64,000 nt of DNA, taken from assembly GCA_022563255.1 (NCBI GenBank), contig JADFNS010000002.1, forward strand, positions 1 to 64,000, written 5' to 3'. This document shows, in pieces, positions 1-8,951 of the stretch. The notes under the pieces were generated by a model. It was not told the DNA's origin. It saw nothing but the letters and a program-made list of their open reading frames with translations, and searched no databases. Source of the DNA: Pseudomonadota bacterium. GTDB lineage: Bacteria > Pseudomonadota > Gammaproteobacteria > Steroidobacterales > Woeseiaceae. How positions within the stretch are numbered: the first letter of the stretch is position 1; every line of letters starts with the position of its first letter. The position numbers were made by a program, and so were the translations under genes.

Positions 1-511
1 TGGCACCGGATACTTTACGCGGGCGATGGCTGGTATTGATATTGCACTTTGGGATATCGTCGGCAAGGCAGCTGGCATGCCCGTATATCAGTTGTTGGGT
101 GGCAAGTTCCGTGATTCGATTCCGACCTATCAGGGTGTGGGAGGGGGTCCGCCGGAGGAGGTTCGCGAAAACTCCCAGGCACTGCTAGAACGCGGCTATC
201 CGACTCAGAAGATGAGTTTGGCTAAGGGGCGGGGTGAAGAGGTCCGAGATGTAAACCGGGTGTTTGCGGCGGCCGACGTCCTCAAGGGCAAGGGGCAGAT
301 CTTGGTCGATTCGCTGGGTGGGTATACGCTCGCTGAGGCGACGCGTGTGGGCCGCAAGTTGGATACGATTGAAAATCTCGGCTGGTGGGAAGATGTGCTG
401 ATGCCGGAGGACTTTGGTGCCTTGAGTATCCTCGCCGACCGAATGGATGTTCCGATCTGTGCGGGTGAGCAGTACTCGAATCGTTTTCAGTTCAGGGAAT
501 TGTTTGAGCGG
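1..511 (+). pseudogene. Enolase-superfamily (mandelate racemase/muconate lactonizing) enzyme, fragment
   Basis: This is an open frame that enters from outside the window (codons from base 2) and reads as the middle of a mandelate racemase/muconate lactonizing enzyme. Visible landmarks are RAMAGIDIALWDI near the start, a probable first metal ligand in LVDSLGGYT, a second acidic cluster in WWEDVLMPED, and a third in ICAGEQYSNRF. Homology stops after RRACDI, just before the QPD segment and C-terminal barrel strands that the family needs. The frame then runs on to base 703 as unrelated peptide. Substrate cannot be told. It is either a truncated gene or one side of an assembly join. The family assignment is solid and the boundary is approximate. 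Confidence 0.75.
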
Positions 512-908
512 CGGGCGTGCGACATTTCCGCTTGCTGCGCAACATGCGCAGGAATATGTAATGCGCGGCATCGCCCTGATCGGCGATGCGGCGCACACCG
601 TGCATCCGTTGGCGGGTCAGGGCGCGAATCTCGGCCTGCAGGATGCCAGAGAGCTTGCGAGCGTTATCGCAGCGGCACTGGACGCGGGCGAGCACCCTGC
701 TGACCGGCCAGTCTTGCGTCGTTACGAGCGCGCACGCAAGTGCGCGAACGCGACGATGATGCATTTTATGACTGGTCTCAATCGACTGTTTGCTGCAGAC
801 TCCCCAGTCCTCAGCGAGCTCAGGCGGACCGGCATGCAGTTGTTCAATCGCAGCGGGCCGGTAAGAAAACACGTCGTCGGCGTTGCGCTGGGTGCCGGCA
901 GGCCGTAG
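508..908 (+). pseudogene. UbiH/UbiF/COQ6-type FAD hydroxylase, C-terminal fragment
   Basis: In another frame from the enzyme fragment before it, this stretch encodes the C-terminal third of a ubiquinone-biosynthesis flavin hydroxylase. The family FAD-binding signature GDAAHTVHPLAGQGANLGL is intact, followed by a helical tail (RRYERARKCANATMMHFM) and a normal stop. The N-terminal dinucleotide-binding fold is missing; recognisable sequence begins at RATFPLAAQHAQEYV. The family (UbiH, UbiI, UbiF, VisC) hydroxylates the ubiquinone ring at the inner membrane; which position is modified cannot be judged. As it stands the gene cannot make a working enzyme, unless the join at about 508-518 is an assembly error. 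Confidence 0.8.
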
Positions 909-938
909 AGAGCTTGCGCGGCGGTATGGGGGGATACC

Positions 939-2459
939 ATGAAGCAGAGATACGTCTTCGCACTTGCCTTATTGCTGACGGCCGTCGGCATGTCCGTGTT
1001 CGTTTACAAATGGCAAGTGCTGGGTTTTCCGTTGACCGAAGATCGGGAAACTCCGGTATGGACCATCGAGTCGGCAATCAGCTTCGACAGCGGGCCCGGT
1101 TCCATCAAGGTCAACCTGCTCATACCGACACTGACCCCCGGCTTTCGCAAGCTAAACGAAAATCCGATTTCGCGCGGTTATGGCTTTAGTCTGAATTACG
1201 GCAGCGGTGGTCGTGAGGCGCAGTGGGCCGTGCGGCGGGCAGACGGCCCGCAGACGATTTATTATCGAATATCGGTGTACGAGGACGCGCAAGCTGATCA
1301 GTTGGACACGACGCCACCGTTCCCGCCACCACCCGTTATCAATGAACCGTTCAAGACGGCTGTCGATGTGCTGGTCAACGACGTTCGCGATCAGTCGGCC
1401 GATGCGGAGTCTTTCACGTCGGAGCTCCTGCGCCGCATGAACGACCCGTCGCTAGGCCCAAACCTTGAGTTGTTGTTATCCAATGTATCGAGTAATTCGG
1501 AGTTCGTCGAAGTCGCAACGATGATGTTGGCGGCTGCACGAATTCCCGCCCGCAAGGTTCATGGTTTTTCGCTGTCAGGTCGACAACGACATGCACAACT
1601 CATCACCTGGCTGGAGATACACGACGGCGATCGTTGGCGATATTTTGATCCGGCCACGGGTGAGGAAAGCATGCCGGAACGATTCCTGGTCTGGTGGCGG
1701 GGCAACGAATCACTCGTGAGGGTTGAGGGCGGCAGCAATGTCGAGGTCGAATTTGCAGTGCAGCGAAATCATGTGGATGCGATCGCGATCGCAAGATCGC
1801 ACGCCGGGCAGGACAGTACGCCGTTGATCGACTTTTCCTTGTACAGCCTGCCGATTCGAACGCAGGCGGTTTACGGCGTGTTGCTAATGATACCGATAGG
1901 CGCATTGATCATGGTGTTCATGCGTAACTTTATCGGCATCGATGCATTTGGCACGTTCATGCCGGTTCTAATCGCCCTCGCATTTCGCGAAACGAAGCTA
2001 TTTTGGGGCGTCGTCCTGTTTACCTTGCTCGTCGCGCTCGGCTTGAGTATTCGATTCCTGTTGGAACGACTGCGACTCTTGCTCGTGCCAAGACTGAGCG
2101 CAGTTCTGATCGTCGTTGTGTTGTTGATGCTGGTCATCAGCTTGATGTCGCACAAGCTCGGCATTGAAACCGGCCTGTCGGTCGCGCTATTCCCGATGGT
2201 CATTATCGCCATGACGATTGAGCGCATGTCTGTTGTCTGGGAAGAGCGCGGTCCTGCGGATGCCCTGCGAGGCGCATTCGGTAGCTTGGTGATTGCGATC
2301 GCTGCCTATATCGCCATGGGCGTGACGTCGCTTGAGTATTTAATATTTACGTTCCCGGAGCTGTTGCTCGTCATTCTGGCCATCGTTGTGATGGCGGGCC
2401 GCTATACGGGTTATCGTTTGCTTGAGCTCAGGCGATTCAAAGCCCTGACAGGCGACTGA
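939..2459 (+). CDS. Inactive transglutaminase fused to 7-TM domain
   Basis: A 506-residue inner-membrane protein. An N-terminal membrane helix (residues 5-25) is followed by a periplasmic transglutaminase-like fold (about 90-250) and about seven helices from residue 300 to 495. The fold looks catalytically dead: the usual Cys position lies in SNSEFVEVATMM with no cysteine, the His of HAW is replaced in LITWLEI, and only the Asp of YFDPATG remains. This matches the 'inactive transglutaminase with 7 TM' family, which is typically paired with an ATP-grasp ligase. That partner starts in the stop codon of this gene (TGATG), so the two are translationally coupled. The family is linked to peptide-tag or envelope stress functions; the substrate is unknown. 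Confidence 0.85.
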   Translation: MKQRYVFALALLLTAVGMSVFVYKWQVLGFPLTEDRETPVWTIESAISFDSGPGSIKVNLLIPTLTPGFRKLNENPISRGYGFSLNYGSGGREAQWAVRRADGPQTIYYRISVYEDAQADQLDTTPPFPPPPVINEPFKTAVDVLVNDVRDQSADAESFTSELLRRMNDPSLGPNLELLLSNVSSNSEFVEVATMMLAAARIPARKVHGFSLSGRQRHAQLITWLEIHDGDRWRYFDPATGEESMPERFLVWWRGNESLVRVEGGSNVEVEFAVQRNHVDAIAIARSHAGQDSTPLIDFSLYSLPIRTQAVYGVLLMIPIGALIMVFMRNFIGIDAFGTFMPVLIALAFRETKLFWGVVLFTLLVALGLSIRFLLERLRLLLVPRLSAVLIVVVLLMLVISLMSHKLGIETGLSVALFPMVIIAMTIERMSVVWEERGPADALRGAFGSLVIAIAAYIAMGVTSLEYLIFTFPELLLVILAIVVMAGRYTGYRLLELRRFKALTGD

Positions 2460-3442
2460 TGTTCGGCGTCGCAAAAAAACTGCGTGCCGCAGGTGTGCTC
2501 GGACTTAACGAGCGCAATGCCGACTTTATAATGCGGCTGAATCCGCGACGCCTGTATCCGCGCGTCGATGACAAGATCATCACAAAAGAGCTCGCGCTAC
2601 AGGCCGGCATGGCGGTGCCGGAGATGTACGGCGTCATCCGCAATCAGGGTGAGGTACGACGGTTTGGCGAGATTGTTGCGAATCGCGAGAGTTTCGTGGT
2701 CAAGCCGGCGCAGGGCAGCGGTGGCGATGGCATTTTGGTGGTGATCGGGCGCAGCACACACAAGCGCGAGCTTTTTCGGCTCAGTAACGGCATGCTGATC
2801 TCCACGGGCGAAATATTGCACCATATCTCGAACATTGTTGGTGGCCAGTACAGCCTCAGCGGCAATCGGGACAAAGCGCTGATCGAGTACTGCGTCCAGT
2901 TCGACCCGACATTTGCCGAGGTCAGTTATCAGGGTGTGCCCGATATCCGGGTCATCGTATATCGCGGCTATCCCGCAATGGCGATGGTGCGCTTGCCGAC
3001 ACGCGCTTCGGACGGCAAGGCCAATTTGCATCAGGGCGCTGTAGGCGCAGGCGTGGATCTGCGCACGGGCAAAACTTTGGCTGGCGTTTTGAACGATCTT
3101 GTAGTGGAGGAGCATCCCGATACCGGCGCACGGGTCGCGGGCCTGCAGATCCCGCAGTGGGACTTTATATTGCAGTCATCCGCGCGCGGGTATGACGTGA
3201 CCGGCCTCGGATACCTGGGGGTCGATATGGTCATCGACCGTGATCTGGGCCCGCTCATTCTCGAGATGAATGCGCGACCCGGATTGAATATTCAGATTGC
3301 CAATTGCGCGGGTCTTACCGATCGTGTGGCGCGAATTGAAGAGATTTATGACAGCGCAGCAACGCCTGAAGAACGTGCCGCAGTCGCGCGTCGGGAATTT
3401 CCAGCTAGGGAACCTCTGAAACGACGGGCGCCGGATGCATGA
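2459..3442 (+). CDS. ATP-grasp alpha-L-glutamate ligase-like (RimK-related) protein
   Basis: A 327-residue cytosolic ATP-grasp enzyme. The glycine-rich nucleotide loop is VVKPAQGSGGDGILVV (about residues 80-95). The lid and strand elements include DIRVIVYRGYPAMAMVRLP. The Mg-binding end is DMVIDRDLGPLILEMNARPG, with the expected E-x-N. Relatives ligate amino acids to carboxylates (RimK adds glutamates); the acceptor here is not known. It overlaps the stop of the inactive transglutaminase gene by one base. In many gammaproteobacteria these two sit with a retropepsin-like protease; no such gene lies downstream here, and upstream sequence is disrupted. Confidence 0.85.
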   Translation: MFGVAKKLRAAGVLGLNERNADFIMRLNPRRLYPRVDDKIITKELALQAGMAVPEMYGVIRNQGEVRRFGEIVANRESFVVKPAQGSGGDGILVVIGRSTHKRELFRLSNGMLISTGEILHHISNIVGGQYSLSGNRDKALIEYCVQFDPTFAEVSYQGVPDIRVIVYRGYPAMAMVRLPTRASDGKANLHQGAVGAGVDLRTGKTLAGVLNDLVVEEHPDTGARVAGLQIPQWDFILQSSARGYDVTGLGYLGVDMVIDRDLGPLILEMNARPGLNIQIANCAGLTDRVARIEEIYDSAATPEERAAVARREFPAREPLKRRAPDA

Positions 3443-3457
3443 TGGAGCCAATGACAC

Positions 3458-5209
3458 CTACATTGCTCTAAATGAAGCCAGCCAGGTGTCCATGCGTCGT
3501 TCCAGCAGATCGAGCGGTAGCGCGCCAGCTCCCAGAAGTTGATCGTGAAACGCCCGAATATCGAAGTCTGCGCCGAGCTCGCGCTCCGCGCGTGCGCGCA
3601 GCGTGAGTATTTTCAGCTGGCCGATCTTGTACGCCAGCGCTTGTCCCGGGTTGCCGATGTAGCGATCGATCTCGTTGACGATGTCATGTTCCGCTTTCGC
3701 CGCGTTGTTCTTGAAGAAATCGATGGCCTGTTGGCGAGTCCAGCCCTTGTAGTGCAGGCCGGTGTCAACGACCAGGCGGACCGCCCGCCACATATCGTAG
3801 GTGAGCTGTCCGAAACGTGAGTACGGGTCCTCGTAAAGTCCCAGGTCGTAACCGAGGCCTTCGCTGTACAGGCCCCAGCCCTCGACGAAGGCCGTAAAAC
3901 CCGAAAAGCGCCGGAAGTCCGGCATGTCGCCGAGTTCCTGTTGCAGCGACAACTGCAGATGGTGACCGGGCATGGCCTCGTGCACGCTGAGCACTTCTAT
4001 TTCGTACTTCGGGCGCACCTCTGGCCGGTACAGGTTTACCCAGTAAATACCGGCGCGACTGCCATCGGCAGCCGGTCGTGAGTAATACGCCGTCGTCGTG
4101 TCGGGCGCGATCGAAGCGGGAATTGGTCGCACGCCGTACGGCATGCGCGGTAGCAGGCCGAAAAGCTTCACGAGCTCGGGGTCGATGCGCTTGCACGTTG
4201 CAAGATAGGCGTTGTACAAGTCTTGCGGATCGTCAAAGTAGAACTGCGGATCGGTTCGCAGGAAAACGAGAAAGTCCTGGAAGCTGCCTTCGAACCCGAC
4301 GTCGACGATGACCTTCTCCATCTCGTCGTGTATGCGTCGCACCTCTTCGAGCCCCAGGCGATGGATGTCATCCGGCGTCATGTGGGTCGTCGTGAACGAG
4401 CGCGCCAGATGTTCGTACCAGGCGCTGCCGTTTGCCAGCGCCGAGAGACCAACGCTGTCGCGAGTGGCTGGCAGGTATTTCCCGTTGAAGTAGCGATCGA
4501 GTTTTCGATACGCTGGCAGCACTTTATTTTCTATTGTTCGCAGCGCTGCGGCTCGTAAGCGCTCACGATCGGCGGCCGGGACGGATTCCGGCAGGTTCTC
4601 AAAGGATTTGAACATCGGACTGTCGGACGCGCGTTCGACGACTTGCATGGCGATCTGTTTCGGTACGCGTTGCATCAGTATTCTGGGCGGCATCAGGCCG
4701 GTTTTTCGGCCCTGTTCGGCGAGCGCTATGGTCTGATCAATAAGCTCATCAATGTTACCGAGTCGTGCCAGCCAGTCGTCAAAATCCCGCACGGTCACAA
4801 GCGGCAACCGGCTCGTGAGGTTGTCGAGGTTTTGCACGCCGCCACGGTGTGAGAACGGCATCAGGTGGCCGCGGAACCGGTGTCCGTCCACGTCCTTTTG
4901 CAGCTGGCGGCGGAAGAGCTCGTAGTTGAGACGATCGTCTGCGGACAATTCGTTTTTATTGATCGCGTACACGCGTCTGAGAAATTCTTTTCTGGCGTTA
5001 TTGCGGCGCTCGATCGCCTTGAGGCTCTGATCGGTCCAGCGGTCGTTGTAGCGGCGATCACCGAGCATTGACGCTCGTACGGGCGACGACTTGAGCTGCC
5101 ACTCCCATTGTTCTTCGAGAAGCTGCTCGAAATCCATTGTGGCGTCCGCAAACGATGCGCCAGCGAGCAAACCCAGCAAAACGGCCAGAAATATTCTTGA
5201 TGTTGTCAT
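3458..5209 (-). CDS. Secreted DUF885 family zinc peptidase-like protein
   Basis: A 583-residue protein with a clean signal peptide (MTTSRIFLAVLLGLLAGASFA, cleaved before DATMDF). An upstream in-frame ATG at 5266 would bury that signal, so 5209 was chosen. Near residue 408 is a gluzincin-like metal motif, HEAMPGHHLQ, followed by EGWGLYSEGLG, the signature pair of the DUF885 family. Members are helical and resemble M32 carboxypeptidases; a metal-dependent peptidase role in the periplasm is likely but the substrate is unknown. It is monocistronic, converges with the ATP-grasp gene, and is divergent from the glycine cleavage operon. Confidence 0.85.
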   Translation of the reverse strand: MTTSRIFLAVLLGLLAGASFADATMDFEQLLEEQWEWQLKSSPVRASMLGDRRYNDRWTDQSLKAIERRNNARKEFLRRVYAINKNELSADDRLNYELFRRQLQKDVDGHRFRGHLMPFSHRGGVQNLDNLTSRLPLVTVRDFDDWLARLGNIDELIDQTIALAEQGRKTGLMPPRILMQRVPKQIAMQVVERASDSPMFKSFENLPESVPAADRERLRAAALRTIENKVLPAYRKLDRYFNGKYLPATRDSVGLSALANGSAWYEHLARSFTTTHMTPDDIHRLGLEEVRRIHDEMEKVIVDVGFEGSFQDFLVFLRTDPQFYFDDPQDLYNAYLATCKRIDPELVKLFGLLPRMPYGVRPIPASIAPDTTTAYYSRPAADGSRAGIYWVNLYRPEVRPKYEIEVLSVHEAMPGHHLQLSLQQELGDMPDFRRFSGFTAFVEGWGLYSEGLGYDLGLYEDPYSRFGQLTYDMWRAVRLVVDTGLHYKGWTRQQAIDFFKNNAAKAEHDIVNEIDRYIGNPGQALAYKIGQLKILTLRARAERELGADFDIRAFHDQLLGAGALPLDLLERRMDTWLASFRAM

Positions 5210-5259
5210 ACCGAGGTTTCCGATTCGATTGCCCGCCATTGTTACCGGCTGCGTCGTCG

Positions 5260-5289
5260 CTGGCAACCGGGCCCGCTCTTGGCTATGAT
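5260..5289 (+). promoter_or_regulatory. Probable sigma-70 promoter of the gcv operon
   Basis: TATGAT at 5284-5289 is a 5/6 match to the -10 hexamer. A weak -35 (CTGGCA, 5260-5265) lies 18 bases upstream. The predicted transcript start, about 5296, lies just before the first glycine aptamer, which fits a riboswitch leader. Confidence 0.5.
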
Positions 5290-5306
5290 TACGCGCACTG
5301 ATCTAT

Positions 5307-5484
5307 AGCGTGCTCAGGAGAGACCCCGTTCGACAGGGGCGCCGAAGGCGCAACACGCCCGGAAACGCTCAGGCAAAAGGACCGGGTACGCTGATCAGCT
5401 CTGGAGAGAGGCCGGAAAGGCCCGCCGAAGGGGTATGTGGCCACACGAGTGGCTATTGATCTCTCAGGTAACAAAGGACAGAGG
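5307..5484 (+). promoter_or_regulatory. Tandem glycine riboswitch
   Basis: Two glycine aptamers lie back to back in the gcvT leader. Aptamer 1 is 5307-5392, with P1 formed by AGCGT (5307-5311) and ACGCT (5388-5392). Aptamer 2 is 5398-5484, with P1 from CTCTG and CAGAG. Each has the family's conserved GGAGAG core near its 5' side, a CGCCGAAGG internal element, and the 3' CTCAGG...AAAGGAC segment. The second P1 abuts a terminator stem starting at 5484, so glycine binding could stop the terminator forming and switch the operon on. The ON sense is inferred from known glycine riboswitches. Confidence 0.95.
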
Positions 5485-5519
5485 GGCGGCAGACCGATTG
5501 CGTCTGCCGCCCTTTTTTT
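5484..5519 (+). terminator. Riboswitch-controlled intrinsic terminator
   Basis: A 10-bp GC-rich stem (GGGCGGCAGA at 5484-5493 with TCTGCCGCCC at 5503-5512), a 9-base loop and seven T's. It sits between the glycine aptamers and gcvT and is the likely expression platform. Confidence 0.9.
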
Positions 5520-5543
5520 GTTACCGACACGAGACTAGCGCCA

Positions 5544-6635
5544 ATGGGTTCCAAGACTCCACTGTTCGACCAACACCAGCAAGCCGGTGCCCGCATCGTC
5601 GACTTTGGTGGCTGGGACATGCCACTGCATTACGGTTCGCAAAAGGCTGAACATCACGCCGTACGTCAGAACGCGGGCGTTTTCGACGTCTCGCACATGA
5701 CGATTGTCGACCTTGGTGGCGCCCGTGTGCGCGAGTTTCTGCAATACCTGGTCGCGAACGATGTGGCCAAGCTCAGGAACTACGGCAAGGCGCTGTATAC
5801 CGCCATGCTCAACACAGACGGCGGCGTTATCGATGACCTGATCATTTACCTGATTGCCGACGACGAGTACCGCCTGATCGTCAACGCAGCCACGCGCGTC
5901 AAGGACCTGGCGTGGATCCGGGAGCAGGCTGGTCCCTACGAAGTGACTGTCAGAGAACGTGCCGAACTCGCGATGCTCGCCGTTCAGGGTCCCAACGCGC
6001 GCGGGCTCGCGGCGCCGTGCATCGATGCGGCGTATCGCGATGCTGCTTTGGCTCTCAAACCGTTCAATGGTTTGCAGGCTGGCGATGTGTTCATCGCGCG
6101 CACTGGCTATACGGGTGAGGACGGGTGGGAGATTTGCGTTCCAGCCGCGGATGCACCGGCCATCTGGGACCGGTTGCTGGCTGCGGGGGTTGAGCCCTGT
6201 GGACTGGGCGCCAGAGATACTTTGCGCCTCGAAGCCGCAATGAATCTCTACGGGACGGACATGGACGAGACGGTTTCGCCGCTGGAAGCCGGTCTCGGCT
6301 GGACAATTGCATGGGATCCCGCCGATCGGGATTTCATTGGTCGCGCTGCGACACAGGCGCTGCACGATTCCGTGGACAGAAAACGCTTCGTCGGCCTGTT
6401 GCTCGAAGACCCTGGTGTGTTGAGAAACCACCAGAAAGTCGTTGTCGAAGGCGTTGGCGAGGGCGAGGTTACCAGCGGCGGATTCTCGCCGACCATCGGA
6501 AAATCAATTGCGCTGGCAAGGGTGCCGGCCGGGGACTATGACCGCGCGCAGGTCGAAGTCAGGGGAAAAATGCTGAACGTACGCATCGTCAAGACGCCGT
6601 TCGTTCGCAATGGACAAATTCGAATCGATATTTGA
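5544..6635 (+). CDS. gcvT: Glycine cleavage system T protein (aminomethyltransferase)
   Basis: 363 residues, normal length for GcvT. It moves the aminomethyl carbon from lipoyl-GcvH to tetrahydrofolate, giving methylene-THF and ammonia in the cytosol. Recognisable features are the N-terminal [23 protein letters not shown], the folate-fold segment [12 protein letters not shown], the [13 protein letters not shown] motif and [16 protein letters not shown]. It is the first gene of the operon, downstream of the glycine riboswitch and terminator, and gcvH starts 12 bases after its stop. Confidence 0.97.
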   Translation: MGSKTPLFDQHQQAGARIVDFGGWDMPLHYGSQKAEHHAVRQNAGVFDVSHMTIVDLGGARVREFLQYLVANDVAKLRNYGKALYTAMLNTDGGVIDDLIIYLIADDEYRLIVNAATRVKDLAWIREQAGPYEVTVRERAELAMLAVQGPNARGLAAPCIDAAYRDAALALKPFNGLQAGDVFIARTGYTGEDGWEICVPAADAPAIWDRLLAAGVEPCGLGARDTLRLEAAMNLYGTDMDETVSPLEAGLGWTIAWDPADRDFIGRAATQALHDSVDRKRFVGLLLEDPGVLRNHQKVVVEGVGEGEVTSGGFSPTIGKSIALARVPAGDYDRAQVEVRGKMLNVRIVKTPFVRNGQIRIDI

Positions 6636-6647
6636 AGGAGGGACGCT

Positions 6648-7043
6648 GTGAGTGAATTGCCTGGAGATCTTTTGTTTACGCAGGAACATGAGTGGCTGCG
6701 GCGCGAAGACGATGGAACGGTCACGGTAGGCATTACCGATCACGCGCAGAGCGCCCTGGGCGATCTTGTGTACATCGAATTGCCTGAAACCGGGCAAGAC
6801 GTCGACGACGGCGGCGAAATGGCCGTGGTGGAGTCGGTCAAAGCGGCGTCTGACGTGTACGCACCGATGTCCGGAACCGTTGCCGCGATCAACGACGCTC
6901 TCGCCGACGATCCGGAGTTGATCAACTCCGATCCCTACGGCGACGGCTGGATCGTTCGCATACGACCCGCTGGTAGCATCGATGAGAGCGCCTTGATGTC
7001 ACCGGACGCCTACCAGCAATTTATCGATAAGCTCGACGACTGA
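6648..7043 (+). CDS. gcvH: Glycine cleavage system H protein
   Basis: 131 residues starting at GTG behind a strong GGAGGG site. GcvH is the lipoyl carrier that shuttles the methylamine arm between the P, T and L proteins. The N-terminal LFTQEHEWLR and the lipoyl-lysine context AVVESVKAASDVY (Lys65) are intact. It lies between gcvT and gcvPA with short gaps on both sides. The lipoyl group would come from LipB, which is also in this window at 27995-28609. Confidence 0.97.
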   Translation: MSELPGDLLFTQEHEWLRREDDGTVTVGITDHAQSALGDLVYIELPETGQDVDDGGEMAVVESVKAASDVYAPMSGTVAAINDALADDPELINSDPYGDGWIVRIRPAGSIDESALMSPDAYQQFIDKLDD

Positions 7044-7066
7044 GCTTCTAATCACTGAGACCAGCC

Positions 7067-8449
7067 ATGCCTTTCATACCCCACACCGAAAAAGATACGC
7101 GGGAAATGCTCGAGATTATCGGCGCCAGCGAAATCGACGATCTGTTCGACGAAATACCGACGGAGCTGCTGATCGGTGAGTTGCACGAAGTGCCCGAGGC
7201 GCTCAACGAGATGGAGATCTCACGACTGATGAGAGCGCGCGCGGCACTGGATGGCACGCCGTTGTGCTTCATTGGTGCAGGCGCTTACGAGCATCACATT
7301 CCGACCGCCGTCTGGGACATTGCGACGCGCGGCGAGTTCTACAGCTCCTATACGCCGTACCAGGCGGAGGCCAGTCAGGGCACGTTGCAGACGATTTACG
7401 AATACCAGACGATGATGACGCAACTCACGGCGCTCGATGTCAGCAACGCGTCCCTGTACGACGGTGCGTCGGCGCTGGCTGAGGCATCGCTGATGGCCGT
7501 GCGCAGCAATCGACGCGTCAGGACGGGCCGGATTTTGCTGGCGCCAGGCGTTAATCCGGTGTACGAGCAGGTTGCGGCGGCAATCGCCGGCGCGCAGGGG
7601 TTGACGTTCGAACGTCTGCCGCAGGAAGCGGCGTCTGGCAACGTGGATTTCGACCGGTTGCCTGCGCATCGAGAACCGGTTGCCGTGGTCATTCAGCAAC
7701 CCTCGTTCCCCGGCACGCTTGAAGACGTCGATCGATTGACCGACTGGGCGCATTCACAGGGCGCGTTGGTCATCGGTATCGTGAATCCGATATCGCTGGC
7801 ACTTTTGCAGGCGCCAGGTCACTGGGGCGGGCAGGGCGTCGAGATTGCTTGCGGTGAAGGTCAGCCTCTGGGAGTGCCGCTGTCATCCGGCGGGCCGTAC
7901 TTCGGTTTCATGACCTGCAAGCAAAAGCATGTACGACAAATGCCCGGCCGAATCGTGGGACGCACGACCGATCTGGATGGCAATCCTGGATTTACTCTCA
8001 CCTTGCAGGCAAGAGAGCAGCACATTCGTCGGTCCAGGGCGACCTCGAATATTTGCACCAACCAGGGCCTGATGGTGACCGCAGCCACGATTTACATGTC
8101 GTTACTGGGATTCGAGGGCTTGGTGCGGGTCGCGAGATCGTCGCACGCGAACACAACGGCGCTGATTGAAGGTCTGACGGCAATTAAGGGTGTGCGGCGG
8201 CTTTATGATGGGCCGTACTTTCACGAGGTCGCGCTGCGGCTTGATCGCCCGGTCGCGCCGTTGCTCACGGCATTGGCGGACAGCGATATTCTCGGCGGAT
8301 TCGATCTGACGTCGTATGCGGGTACGGATGCGTTGCTCGTTTGCGCCACCGAAACCAAGACATCAGCCGACATTGAGACGTTCGTCGCGGCATTTGCCGG
8401 CCTCATGTCCAGCGGCGCCAGACAAGGAGGCGAGAATGGCAAAAATTAG
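7067..8449 (+). CDS. gcvPA: Glycine dehydrogenase (decarboxylating) subunit 1
   Basis: 460 residues, the N-terminal half of the split P protein. [19 protein letters not shown] and the Y-S-S-Y-T-P-Y-Q segment are characteristic. Subunit 1 pairs with GcvPB to decarboxylate glycine and load the methylamine on lipoyl-GcvH; it lacks the PLP lysine, which lies on subunit 2. Unusually, another gene (8436-8951) is inserted between the two subunit genes, and its start lies inside the last 14 bases of gcvPA. Confidence 0.96.
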   Translation: MPFIPHTEKDTREMLEIIGASEIDDLFDEIPTELLIGELHEVPEALNEMEISRLMRARAALDGTPLCFIGAGAYEHHIPTAVWDIATRGEFYSSYTPYQAEASQGTLQTIYEYQTMMTQLTALDVSNASLYDGASALAEASLMAVRSNRRVRTGRILLAPGVNPVYEQVAAAIAGAQGLTFERLPQEAASGNVDFDRLPAHREPVAVVIQQPSFPGTLEDVDRLTDWAHSQGALVIGIVNPISLALLQAPGHWGGQGVEIACGEGQPLGVPLSSGGPYFGFMTCKQKHVRQMPGRIVGRTTDLDGNPGFTLTLQAREQHIRRSRATSNICTNQGLMVTAATIYMSLLGFEGLVRVARSSHANTTALIEGLTAIKGVRRLYDGPYFHEVALRLDRPVAPLLTALADSDILGGFDLTSYAGTDALLVCATETKTSADIETFVAAFAGLMSSGARQGGENGKN

Positions 8450-8951
8450 GCACGACAATACGAGCTATCGCACGCACGGCGAATTGCCGGTCATAGGCAG
8501 TCGTGCGCCGGATGTTTCACTGGTGAACATAAAAATGCAAAACGTATCGTTCGCAAACTGGATGGGCAAGCGCAAAGTCCTGAATATTTTTGTGAGCATT
8601 GACACCGATGTGTGCGCGAAATCGGTCATCGAATTCGATCGTCTTGCGGCGGACATTGACGACGTCGCTATGTTGATGGTCTCGTACGATCTGCCGTTTG
8701 CACACAAGCGCTTTCAGGAAGAACACGAGTTGATGAATGTGATCGGCCTGTCCGCTATCAGGCACGCAGGTTTCGGAGAGAACTACGGTGTGCAGATTAT
8801 TGACGGCCCGCTTGCAGGCATGTTTTCACGGGCGGTCGTCGTGCTGGACGAAAACAACACCGTCGTGCATCAGGAACATCTCGAAGACATCTCCTCAGAA
8901 CCGGATTACGGCGCGGCGTTTCGCGCCCTTGGAATCGAAGTCGATGACTGA
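8436..8951 (+). CDS. Tpx-like peroxiredoxin with a single cysteine
   Basis: 171 residues beginning at ATG after AAGGAGGCGAGA, overlapping gcvPA by 14 bases. The sequence follows the thiol peroxidase (Tpx) family throughout: SIDTDVC with the peroxidatic Cys60, [23 protein letters not shown] and the active-site Arg132 in [10 protein letters not shown]. Two features differ from classical Tpx. The proline of the P-x-x-x-T-x-x-C motif is Val53, and the resolving cysteine (Cys95 in E. coli) is Gln94. Cys60 is the only cysteine in the protein. It may therefore act as a 1-Cys peroxidase with an outside reductant, or be altered in activity. Its place in the gcv operon suggests protection of the lipoyl or P-protein chemistry; this is inference. 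Confidence 0.9.
   Translation: MAKIRHDNTSYRTHGELPVIGSRAPDVSLVNIKMQNVSFANWMGKRKVLNIFVSIDTDVCAKSVIEFDRLAADIDDVAMLMVSYDLPFAHKRFQEEHELMNVIGLSAIRHAGFGENYGVQIIDGPLAGMFSRAVVVLDENNTVVHQEHLEDISSEPDYGAAFRALGIEVDD

Noticed and set aside
1-703. A single fused gene running from the enolase-like enzyme to base 703
   Set aside because: After about 511 the frame encodes low-complexity Cys/Arg-rich peptide with no similarity, while another frame there carries the UbiH FAD motif.
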